Positions 54,353 to 62,338 of a DNA stretch of 64,000 bases are shown one piece after another. A model generated the notes under the pieces. That model was not told where the DNA came from and ran no database searches. It saw only the letters and a program-made list of their open reading frames with translations. Origin of the DNA: Clostridium jeddahitimonense (GTDB lineage: Bacteria > Bacillota > Clostridia > Clostridiales > Clostridiaceae); assembly GCA_000753455.2 (NCBI GenBank), contig LM994670.1, positions 2,983,653 through 3,047,652 on the forward strand, read 5' to 3'. The position numbers were made by a program, and so were the translations under genes. Within the stretch, counting starts at the first letter, position 1; each line of letters starts with the position of its first letter.

Positions 54353-55504
54353 TTATACCTCCACCTCTTTAGGTACTATGACCTTAATAAAGAATCCCTT
54401 TCCTTTACTTGATTTCATATCAACTATTCCATTAATCTCTTCAGTTCTTTCTCTTATGCTCTTAAGTCCTACCCCTATCTCCTTAATTTCATCTGTTCCT
54501 ATACCATTATCATTAAAGGATATTACAAATTCATCATCGGTAAAATTCATAATAACCTTAATCAAAGTTGCTTTACCATGTCTTAAGGAGTTAGATAAAA
54601 CTTCTTGTGTTATTCTATAAATATGATTTATTTGTTTAGAAGATAAGCTCCACTCACCTTTAGATATTATACTTTTAACTTCTATTCCAGACATTTTCTC
54701 AAAGTTCTTACATACTTCTTGAATTCTTAAAAGACCTTGATAATTATCGTATTCATCTGGTTTAAGCTCCCTGACAGCTTTTTTTACATCTTGAAAACTC
54801 TCATTTATAAAATTTCTTAAATTATTTGCCATAGGTCTTATCGAACTACCTTCTTTAGCAGCAATAGCTTCCATAGCTGATAGTTGAATCATAGCAGTAG
54901 ACAAAGCATGTCCTACACTATCATGAATCTCTCTTGATATTCTATTTCTTTCCTTTAATAAAGTAACTTCTTCAATAGAATGTAAATATCCTTCTAATTC
55001 ATTATTAGCATAGATGAGCTTTTCTTCTGAAACCTTAAGCTTATCATAAAGCTTCTGAGCCTCTTTCTTGGTTATATAAAGCTTAGATATATAATTAAGC
55101 AACATAAAGAAAATACTCATTAAAACAAAATAAATAAAGCTTTCCTCAATACCAGAGCTAAAACTCTTAGAAGTACTAATTCCTAAAATAAATCCAGCAA
55201 AAATATATTTAAGGTTTTTATTTTTTAATGTAAATATATCTATAGATACTCCTATTAGATAAAATATTATACTCCCACCAAAATTAATTTGAATTAATGG
55301 TATTGCTATAATTTCCAATATTAAAGATAGGATGTATGTCCAATCTTTTTTAAAATAAAACATTCTTAAATGATTATTTATAATTAACAATAATATAGAT
55401 ACTACACTTAATACACTCTTATTTTGACCTATTACAAATAACTGAAATACAAGAATAAAAATAGCAATGTATCTTATTAATAATAGTTCTTTACTTCTTC
55501 TCAT
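54353..55504 (-). CDS. sensor histidine kinase, DesK/HisKA_3 type
   Basis: A kinase of about 383 residues with five or so N-terminal spans and no external domain, then a coiled-coil and a HisKA_3 domain (RNRISREIHDSVGHALSTAM, phospho-His) and a HATPase (EVLSNSLRHGKATLI, NGIGTDEIKEIGVGLKSI). The ATG at 55504 has GGAG six bases before it; another ATG four codons upstream lies too close to its site. Membrane-embedded sensing, as in DesK-like kinases that detect membrane state or drugs. Confidence 0.9.
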   Translation of the reverse strand: MRRSKELLLIRYIAIFILVFQLFVIGQNKSVLSVVSILLLIINNHLRMFYFKKDWTYILSLILEIIAIPLIQINFGGSIIFYLIGVSIDIFTLKNKNLKYIFAGFILGISTSKSFSSGIEESFIYFVLMSIFFMLLNYISKLYITKKEAQKLYDKLKVSEEKLIYANNELEGYLHSIEEVTLLKERNRISREIHDSVGHALSTAMIQLSAMEAIAAKEGSSIRPMANNLRNFINESFQDVKKAVRELKPDEYDNYQGLLRIQEVCKNFEKMSGIEVKSIISKGEWSLSSKQINHIYRITQEVLSNSLRHGKATLIKVIMNFTDDEFVISFNDNGIGTDEIKEIGVGLKSIRERTEEINGIVDMKSSKGKGFFIKVIVPKEVEV

Positions 55505-55623
55505 AAAATTCTCCATTACCTTTATTTAATTTCCAATATATTAATATTGTATCCTAAAGTCTTTCTTTCAAGCAACCTTTGTTATAATAATCCAACTTTA
55601 TATCGCTAATAATATTCATATTG

Positions 55624-55638
55624 TGTGATATAATCACA
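55624..55638. promoter_or_regulatory. dyad in the promoter region of the YeeE pair
   Basis: TGTGATATAATCACA with a further ATCACA at 55646. It encloses a TATAAT. Resembles a Crp/Fnr-type site but with a 5-bp rather than 6-bp centre. Confidence 0.35.
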
Positions 55639-55705
55639 AAACTCAATCACAATTACATATATAATTTTATTTGTACTTAAAATAAATAAGTAGGAGGAAA
55701 TCATC

Positions 55706-56284
55706 ATGAAAAAAAATACTTGGATGAAAGGTGCTTTAATATTAGGCTTTTCATTTTTTATAGCAATCTTTTTAGTTAAACCTATCGGTGTATCAACTCA
55801 ATTCTCAGTTCTATCTGGAATTATTCATAGTTCAATAGATAAAAATGTTATAGTTGCAGATCCATCAAGGGAATCTGGTTACAGCAGTACAAATGCTTAT
55901 TATGATAAAAATGAAGGTAAATTAGCAGAAGAAATAAAGAAACCTTTAAATTATAGTAATGTATTTGTTTTATCAATACCAGTTGGAAGTTTGTTAGGCT
56001 ATGCATTACTTAGAAAAAAAACAGCAAATAGAAAAATTGATGAAGAAGTTGAAAATTGTGAAATAGGCAAAAATAAGCCTATATTAAGTACCTATGTAAT
56101 ACCTTTTGTAGGAGGTTTTATATTATTATTTGGTGCTAGAATGGCTGATGGTTGCACTAGTGGTCATATGATGAGCGGAATGATGCAAGGTAGTGTAAGC
56201 GGATATGTATTTGCCGGAGCAGTTTTTGCGACTGCAATCCCCACAGCTATTATAGTTAAGAAATTTAAGGATAGGAGGGCTTAA
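55706..56284 (+). CDS. YeeE/YedE-family sulfur transporter, first half
   Basis: A 192-residue protein with about five spans and the motif ARMADGCTSGHMMSGMMQGS, the Cys-containing YeeE signature used in thiosulfate uptake. The N-terminal 70 residues include an external loop. AGGAGG precedes the ATG. It pairs with the next gene (6-bp gap), the split arrangement common in Firmicutes. Substrate is probably thiosulfate or a related sulfur species. Confidence 0.88.
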   Translation: MKKNTWMKGALILGFSFFIAIFLVKPIGVSTQFSVLSGIIHSSIDKNVIVADPSRESGYSSTNAYYDKNEGKLAEEIKKPLNYSNVFVLSIPVGSLLGYALLRKKTANRKIDEEVENCEIGKNKPILSTYVIPFVGGFILLFGARMADGCTSGHMMSGMMQGSVSGYVFAGAVFATAIPTAIIVKKFKDRRA

Positions 56285-56290
56285 TATACT

Positions 56291-56857
56291 ATGGATATAA
56301 AGATTTTACTTGCGATATTATTAGGTGGATTTTTTGGTTTTGCTTTATATTATGTAGGGGCAACAGGTTTTAGCCACATATCAAAAATGCTTAGATTAGA
56401 GGATTTATCATTAGCCAAAATCATTCTTTTTGCAATAGGTTTTTCAAGTGTTCTATTATCAATAAGTGCTTTATTAGGAATATTTGATATGTCTCATTTA
56501 AGTATTAAAACTATGAACCTTGGAGTAATCATTGGAGGTCTTATATTTGGAATTGGATTTGGGGGAGCAGGAACATGCCCCGGTACCTGTGTAGGCTCCG
56601 TTGGTGGAATATTCGGATTTAAAAAAGCGATAAGTGCAGTTATAGGTGGATTATTTGGCGCATTTGCATTCTCAATGCTTTATGGTAGCTTTAAGGATAT
56701 GGGCTTATTTAACACCTTAAATTATGGAAAAATAACTTTATTTAATATTTCTGATAAATATCCTTCAGTTTTTAATACAGGATATCTTGGATTATTAGTA
56801 GTTGGTATCTTATTTATGATAGGGGCATATTTTCTTCCAAAAAAAATCTTAAAATAA
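56291..56857 (+). CDS. YeeE/YedE-family sulfur transporter, second half
   Basis: A 188-residue, five- to six-span protein with GGAGTCPGTCVGSVGG, the second Cys-containing YeeE motif. AGGAGG lies 15 bp before the ATG within the end of the first gene. Together the two halves reconstruct a full YeeE-type transporter. Confidence 0.88.
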   Translation: MDIKILLAILLGGFFGFALYYVGATGFSHISKMLRLEDLSLAKIILFAIGFSSVLLSISALLGIFDMSHLSIKTMNLGVIIGGLIFGIGFGGAGTCPGTCVGSVGGIFGFKKAISAVIGGLFGAFAFSMLYGSFKDMGLFNTLNYGKITLFNISDKYPSVFNTGYLGLLVVGILFMIGAYFLPKKILK

Positions 56858-56868
56858 ATAGCAATAAA

Positions 56869-56922
56869 AAAAGAAAAGCATCTTTAATTATACATTTGTA
56901 TATTTAATCATGCTTTTTCTTT
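56869..56922. terminator. convergent terminator
   Basis: Stem AAAGAAAAGCAT / ATGCTTTTTCTTT around a 28-nt loop between the YeeE pair and the amine oxidase, with T-runs on both sides. Confidence 0.75.
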
Positions 56923-56945
56923 AATATATTATATATTAATTTATT

Positions 56946-58346
56946 TTATTTTATCTTTTCTAATATCTCTTTACATACTCTCTCCCCACTTTCAACTGCA
57001 CCATTCATACACCCTTGAAAATCTATAGATGTTTGGTCGCCTGCGAAAAAACAATTTCCTTCACTTTGTCCTTCAATACCTGCGAATTTAGTATACTGAC
57101 CAACCTTATAATATGGATATGAACCTAATGTCCATGGGTTACCAGTCCAGTAATCTAATGTTGCTTTTCCATTCCATTTAGAATTACGTCTTGGTATAAC
57201 TCTATCTAATCTATTAATAAATGTTTCTACATATTGCCTTATATACTCTTCATTATTATACGAAGCCCCAACCTTTCCCCCTGTACAATTTACTAATATC
57301 CCTTTAGAACCTAATTGTCCACGACTTCCATCCCATGAACATTGATAGCCAATATTATTATAAGTGACGCCATTATTATTAACTTTTTTCCAATACCTAT
57401 TCGTAAACTGAACATTTAGTTTTGAGTTATTTCCCATAGCGAGCTCATCTATTGCTATTTTTTTTAGTTTGCTAAAATTAGCCTTATCATAATTAACACT
57501 AAGATTAATAATACTAAAAGGGATTGCTAAAACTACTATATCTGCAAGTACACTTGCTACTTTGCAAGAGCTTTGGAATACTAATTTATACTTATCATAT
57601 TTAACCTTAGATATAGATAAAAGCTGAGTTTTAAACTTTACTGTCCCTTTAGGAAGAGATCTATACAATCTCCATGTTAATCCATCATTTCCACCTTTAA
57701 TTCTGTACATTTTATCAGCTTCTCCAAATATGTTGAAAACCTCTTTTTCTCCAGAACCAAGAGCATAAACTATATTAAGAGCACTTTGCTTATTAGTTTC
57801 TTCTCCATATTCAGTTGTATATGCTACATCTAACAATCTTCCAAAGTTAGAATTAATACCTTCTGGTACAGTTTCGTTAATCCAATCTCTAACTGATATA
57901 TGATCTAGCTCATATCCTCTTTTAGTATATTTATTATAAAGTGTTGGGTAACCTGCCTCTTTATAGTCCCTTTTAACTTTTTCATATATACTTACCCAAT
58001 CTTTATTTGCCTCTTCGTAAGAATAGCCTTGCCCATTAAAAAAATAAAAAGGATCATTTTCCTTCTTAGCTATCTCTCCAATGTTCTCTAACTTCAGACC
58101 CATTTCCTTAGTTAATTCTTTAATTTCTTTATGACTTGAATCTATTAGTTCTCCCCCATGCTCAGCAATTTGATTATCTAAAAAATAATCTCTTATGCTA
58201 AAACACCTTCCTCCAACTCTTTCAGAAGCTTCAAAAACCTTACACTTTATTCCTGCTTTAGATAACCTATAAGCACAAGTTAGCCCAGCAAGTCCCGCCC
58301 CTACAATCACTATCTTAGGTTTCTCTTTCTTATAATCCTCCTCCAT
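56946..58346 (-). CDS. FAD-dependent amine oxidase
   Basis: A 466-residue flavoprotein. The N-terminal dinucleotide fold IVIVGAGLAGLTCAYRLSKA, the GG motif ERVGGRC and the C-terminal FAD site FAGDQTSIDFQGCMNGAVESG place it in the monoamine oxidase/L-amino-acid oxidase superfamily. No signal peptide, so it is cytoplasmic. Substrate unknown. It stands alone between two terminators. Confidence 0.9.
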   Translation of the reverse strand: MEEDYKKEKPKIVIVGAGLAGLTCAYRLSKAGIKCKVFEASERVGGRCFSIRDYFLDNQIAEHGGELIDSSHKEIKELTKEMGLKLENIGEIAKKENDPFYFFNGQGYSYEEANKDWVSIYEKVKRDYKEAGYPTLYNKYTKRGYELDHISVRDWINETVPEGINSNFGRLLDVAYTTEYGEETNKQSALNIVYALGSGEKEVFNIFGEADKMYRIKGGNDGLTWRLYRSLPKGTVKFKTQLLSISKVKYDKYKLVFQSSCKVASVLADIVVLAIPFSIINLSVNYDKANFSKLKKIAIDELAMGNNSKLNVQFTNRYWKKVNNNGVTYNNIGYQCSWDGSRGQLGSKGILVNCTGGKVGASYNNEEYIRQYVETFINRLDRVIPRRNSKWNGKATLDYWTGNPWTLGSYPYYKVGQYTKFAGIEGQSEGNCFFAGDQTSIDFQGCMNGAVESGERVCKEILEKIK

Positions 58347-58421
58347 CTATTCACCGCCAAAAAAATCCTTATCCTAATATAATATGAAATAAAATTTATT
58401 TTGTTTATCTTTATTCCAAAT

Positions 58422-58457
58422 AAAAGACGCAAGTTTACATAACTTGCGTCTTTTTTT
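58422..58457. terminator. terminator after the alcohol dehydrogenase gene
   Basis: Perfect 13-bp stem AAAGACGCAAGTT / AACTTGCGTCTTT, 5-nt loop, T-runs on both strands. Confidence 0.92.
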
Positions 58458-58462
58458 AATTA

Positions 58463-59623
58463 CTATAAGCACATACTAAAAATCTTATATACATCTTCTT
58501 TGTTTAAAGAAACATAAGCATATTGTAAATTTCCATGGTTAACTGCTGCTTCTGCCATTTCTTTAAATTTAGAATCATCAATTCCTACTTCTCTTAAAGT
58601 CATTGGAATACCACATTCCTTAAAGAAATTTTCAGTTGCATCTATTGCTTCATTGGCAAGGGCAAATTTATCTTCATTATAAGGTAAATTCCATACATTC
58701 ATTGCATAATCTACAAATTTATCAACTGTTTCATCTTTTAATATATATCTCATCCAACTTGGTGTTAATATTGCAAGGCCTACACCGTGAGTTATATCAT
58801 AATGTGCACTTAATTCATGCTCCATTGGATGACAACTCCAAGCTCCAACCTTACCACTTCCAGTAAGTCCATTTAAAGCCATAGAACTAGCCCACATTAA
58901 ATTTGCTCTAGCTTCGTAATTTGCTGGGTCTTTTAATGCTATTGGGCAATATTTTATACAAGTTTGGAGTAATCCTTCTGCTATCTTATCTTGAACAAAA
59001 GCATCTTTATCCTTCTTAAAGTAATTTTCAAATACATGAGACATAATATCTGCTGTACCTGCTGCTGTTTGAATAGCAGGTAATGTATAAAGGTATTCTG
59101 GATCTAATATTGAAGTTTTAGGAGACATGCAATTTGCTCTTGTTCCTAGCTTTTCATTAGTATCCATTTTTGAAATAACAGCTCCACTATTCATTTCTGA
59201 ACCAGTAGCTGCTAATGTTAGAACTGTTACTATAGGTAATGCATTGGTTATCTTTGATGAGTCAATAACTATATCCCAAGTATCTCCCTCATAATAATAT
59301 CCAGCAGCTACGACCTTTGAACAATCTATAGTGCTACCTCCTCCTACAGCTAAAATAACCTCTATATCATTCTCTCTACAAAGCTCTACTCCTCGTCTTA
59401 CAGTTTCTATTCTTGGATTTGGTTCTATTCCATTTAACTCTACTATATTATAATCCTTCAGTAATTCTTGTATCTTACCATATATGCCATTTTTCTTTAT
59501 ACTTCCTCCACCATAAGCAAGTAACACATTCTTACCATATTTACTTAAAACCTCTGGTAGATTAGATATTTGACCTTTTCCAAATAACATTTCTGTTGGA
59601 GCATTAAATCTAAAATTATCCAT
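58463..59623 (-). CDS. iron-dependent alcohol dehydrogenase (butanol dehydrogenase type)
   Basis: A 386-residue family III alcohol dehydrogenase, reducing butanal or other aldehydes with NAD(P)H. The nucleotide site is GGGSTIDCSKVVAA, and the iron ligands are an Asp and His in TADIMSHVFENYF and two His in CHPMEHELSAHYDITHGVGLA. The ATG at 59623 follows GGGAGG; an earlier in-frame start has no site. Promoter: a MerR-type element 130 bp upstream. Confidence 0.92.
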   Translation of the reverse strand: MDNFRFNAPTEMLFGKGQISNLPEVLSKYGKNVLLAYGGGSIKKNGIYGKIQELLKDYNIVELNGIEPNPRIETVRRGVELCRENDIEVILAVGGGSTIDCSKVVAAGYYYEGDTWDIVIDSSKITNALPIVTVLTLAATGSEMNSGAVISKMDTNEKLGTRANCMSPKTSILDPEYLYTLPAIQTAAGTADIMSHVFENYFKKDKDAFVQDKIAEGLLQTCIKYCPIALKDPANYEARANLMWASSMALNGLTGSGKVGAWSCHPMEHELSAHYDITHGVGLAILTPSWMRYILKDETVDKFVDYAMNVWNLPYNEDKFALANEAIDATENFFKECGIPMTLREVGIDDSKFKEMAEAAVNHGNLQYAYVSLNKEDVYKIFSMCL

Positions 59624-59752
59624 TTTCCTTCCTCCCTTTAATCTCACTTAAACTTATTGTTTTTATTTGCTTAAGTTTTTACTCATATTTTATTAAGCTC
59701 TTATTTATATCCTCATTTAAACAATATCTTAATGTCTAATTCTACAATTTTA

Positions 59753-59783
59753 ATTATAAAACTTAGAGTTAACTCCAAGTCAA
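59753..59783 (-). promoter_or_regulatory. MerR-type promoter of the alcohol dehydrogenase gene
   Basis: Minus strand TTGACT, 19-bp spacer, TATAAT, with the dyad CTTGGAGTTAACTCTAAG filling the spacer. This is the layout and the dyad type of MerR-family activators such as AdhR, which responds to aldehydes in Bacillus. The regulator gene is not in this window. Confidence 0.7.
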
Positions 59784-59887
59784 TACTTATATATATTTAT
59801 TAGCTCGAATAATAAAGTAATTTCTTCTTTCTACTACTTAATTCATTCTTAATATTTTTAGTACTTTACTATTCTTAGTAACAGAAA

Positions 59888-59913
59888 AAAGCTAACAATT
59901 TCTTGTTAGCTTT
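59888..59913 (-). terminator. terminator after the second MATE gene
   Basis: Perfect 11-bp stem AAAGCTAACAA / TTGTTAGCTTT, 4-nt loop, T-run on the minus strand. Confidence 0.92.
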
Positions 59914-59918
59914 ATATT

Positions 59919-61274
59919 CTATATAACTTCCTTATTACCTTTTCCATAGGATAATGATAATTTATCACTTGATTTTCTCATATAATTAAATGCTACAACC
60001 ACTGTAACTGCCTCACTAAATGGTACTGTTAGCCATATACCAGTTTCTTCAAAAATCATAGGCAGTAGTATTATAAATACTATTATTAAAATAACTCCTC
60101 TTAAAGCTGATATGATAGCAGAAGTCTTTGCATCTTCTATAGCCGTAAAATATGCTGATGCTAATATATTTAACCCATTTACTATAAAGGCTATAGCATA
60201 AATTCTAGTTGCTTCTACAGTTAAGCTAACTAAAGCTTCATCGCCTTCTGTAAACATTGAAATAAGAATTTCTCCACCAAACATCATAAGTATTGTACTT
60301 AATACGCCTATTACAGAAATAGTTATTATTGCAATCTTCATTAACTTTTGTATACGCTCTTTATTTTTAGCTCCATGATTAAAGCTTATTATAGGACTTA
60401 TCCCATTACATATTCCTGCGAAAACTGCTGTTACTAATGATGCTATATAAAGTATTATTGAAAATGCTGAAACTCCCATCTCTCCTATTTTTATCATAAG
60501 TACTATATTAAAAATATAAGTCGAAAATGCTACCGCAAACTGAGTTATACCTTCTGATGAACCATTATAAAATATCTTTATTACCTTTTTTGCATCAAAG
60601 TTAGTTTTAACAAACTTAAGTATGGAATCTTTTTTCAAATATTGAACTAATGCAAATAAAAATCCTATTGTAAAAGCAAGTCCTGATGCAACTCCAGCTC
60701 CTGCTAATCCCCATCCGAATTTAACTACAAATATATAATCCAATACTATATTAAGGGCAGCTCCAATTATGTCCGCAACCATAGCATGATTTGGTTTCCC
60801 CATTACCCTTAAATTTGCACTTAAATAAGAACTTCCTACAAATGTTGCTAAAAATAAGCACAGAGCTCTTAAATACTCCACTACTAATGGCATAAGTTCT
60901 TTGCTAGATCCTAAAATCTTAGCAATAGTAGGTGTAAATAATAAAGTAAATACAGATAACAATAAAGTTATTGTCGTAAGTATATAAAAAGCTAAACTAA
61001 AGCTTCTTCTTGCTTCTTCTTTATCTCCTCTTCCTAAATCTATACTTGTTATAGTTCCTCCCCCAATTGCAACCATAGTTCCAAGGGCCATTGCAATGCC
61101 AAAGAAAGGCATAGCTAAATTAACTGCTGAAAGTCCAGCCGCCCCAACTACATTTCCTACAAATATCCCATCTACCACTACATAAAGCGAAAATACTATC
61201 ATCGCAATTACTGAAGGAATTGAATATTTAACAAATAATTTTCCTATGTCCTCTTTTCCTAAAGTCAAATCCAT
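59919..61274 (-). CDS. MATE-family multidrug efflux pump (BmrR-type neighbour)
   Basis: A 451-residue pump with twelve predicted spans; N-half signature FVKYSIPSVIAMIVFSLYVVVDGIFVG resembles the MepA group of MATE exporters. GGAGGAG precedes the ATG. It is preceded by a promoter with a 19-bp spacer and a central dyad, and by a MerR-family gene, so it should be induced by a drug ligand. Confidence 0.9.
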   Translation of the reverse strand: MDLTLGKEDIGKLFVKYSIPSVIAMIVFSLYVVVDGIFVGNVVGAAGLSAVNLAMPFFGIAMALGTMVAIGGGTITSIDLGRGDKEEARRSFSLAFYILTTITLLLSVFTLLFTPTIAKILGSSKELMPLVVEYLRALCLFLATFVGSSYLSANLRVMGKPNHAMVADIIGAALNIVLDYIFVVKFGWGLAGAGVASGLAFTIGFLFALVQYLKKDSILKFVKTNFDAKKVIKIFYNGSSEGITQFAVAFSTYIFNIVLMIKIGEMGVSAFSIILYIASLVTAVFAGICNGISPIISFNHGAKNKERIQKLMKIAIITISVIGVLSTILMMFGGEILISMFTEGDEALVSLTVEATRIYAIAFIVNGLNILASAYFTAIEDAKTSAIISALRGVILIIVFIILLPMIFEETGIWLTVPFSEAVTVVVAFNYMRKSSDKLSLSYGKGNKEVI

Positions 61275-61295
61275 ACAATCACTCCTCCAAAAAAG

Positions 61296-61326
61296 ATAAT
61301 AAGGTATAGCGTAACACTATAGTCAA
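61296..61326 (-). promoter_or_regulatory. MerR-type promoter of the MATE gene
   Basis: Minus strand TTGACT, 19-bp spacer, TATTAT. The dyad TATAGTGTTACGCTATA (one mismatched pair) lies within the spacer at 61305-61321. This is the BmrR/MerR activation geometry; the MerR gene immediately upstream is the obvious activator. Confidence 0.72.
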
Positions 61327-61381
61327 TCTATTTTTTACTCTAATATATAAAATACTCCTTCATACTACTCAAGTATGAATA

Positions 61382-62206
61382 TTATAATTTCACACTTATT
61401 GATATTTTTATTAAATATCCATCATAACCAGCAACAGATAATTCATCTAAAAGAACATCTTCATAAAAATACCCCTCAAACTTTAAGTTATTGTCTTGAC
61501 CGAATTTTATTATTCTTTCATAACATTTATCTATAGTATAAAAACCTCCATTATGATAAGCAATTAAATATAATCCTGCTTCTTTTTTATATAGCTTTAT
61601 ATTTTCATTTTCTTCATAAACTCTAGTATAAAAATAATCATAATTATCATATTTTCCTTTTTTTATATTATCTGAATTTATCATTTCTCCCATACTATGC
61701 GGACTATATATTTCATTTTCATCGCAATATTTAACATGATTAGCTATTGCTTTTGCAAGGCTCCTTTCATTTGTCACATTGCTACACTCTGTTAATACTA
61801 ATAATTCTTCTTCACATCTTTCAATAGAAATCTTATCTGTATCTATGTTAAATACCTCTTTTGTTATAGAAAGCTTTCCTTCTATTACCTTTTTCATTCT
61901 AATCAACATATTAATTTTTTCATCTATTATTTTATTCTCCTCTTCAAGAAGAGAAATAAGTTCCTTAGGACTTCTCTTATCTAAATATGCTTTTATATCT
62001 TTTAAAGGCATATCTAATTCTTTTAAAGCAGATATTACATAAAATACTTCAATCTGAAAGACTGAATAATATCTATAATCATTATCTTCTTTTATTTCCG
62101 GCGAAAATATTCCTATTTTATCATAATGAAACAATGTATGCTTCGTAACCCCTACAAGCTTTGCAAACTCACCAGTAGTAAAGTAATTTTGTTTATTTTT
62201 ATTCAT
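61382..62206 (-). CDS. MerR-family regulator with GyrI-like effector domain
   Basis: A 274-residue regulator. N-terminal MerR helix-turn-helix ([30 protein letters not shown], then [20 protein letters not shown]), a dimerisation coiled coil near 85-125, and a C-terminal beta-rich domain of about 150 residues of the GyrI/BmrR drug-binding type. GAGGTGC precedes the ATG. It lies upstream of the MATE gene and likely activates it when a lipophilic drug binds. Confidence 0.9.
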   Translation of the reverse strand: MNKNKQNYFTTGEFAKLVGVTKHTLFHYDKIGIFSPEIKEDNDYRYYSVFQIEVFYVISALKELDMPLKDIKAYLDKRSPKELISLLEEENKIIDEKINMLIRMKKVIEGKLSITKEVFNIDTDKISIERCEEELLVLTECSNVTNERSLAKAIANHVKYCDENEIYSPHSMGEMINSDNIKKGKYDNYDYFYTRVYEENENIKLYKKEAGLYLIAYHNGGFYTIDKCYERIIKFGQDNNLKFEGYFYEDVLLDELSVAGYDGYLIKISISVKL

Positions 62207-62338
62207 ATCTAAAGCACCTCAATAAATCAATTATAACTTCGTATATTTACTTATACAACAAAGTTAGATTTATACATATTATATATTAATGAAAACTCTA
62301 TTTATATCTAATTAAAATACAAAAGAGGGGATATTAAA

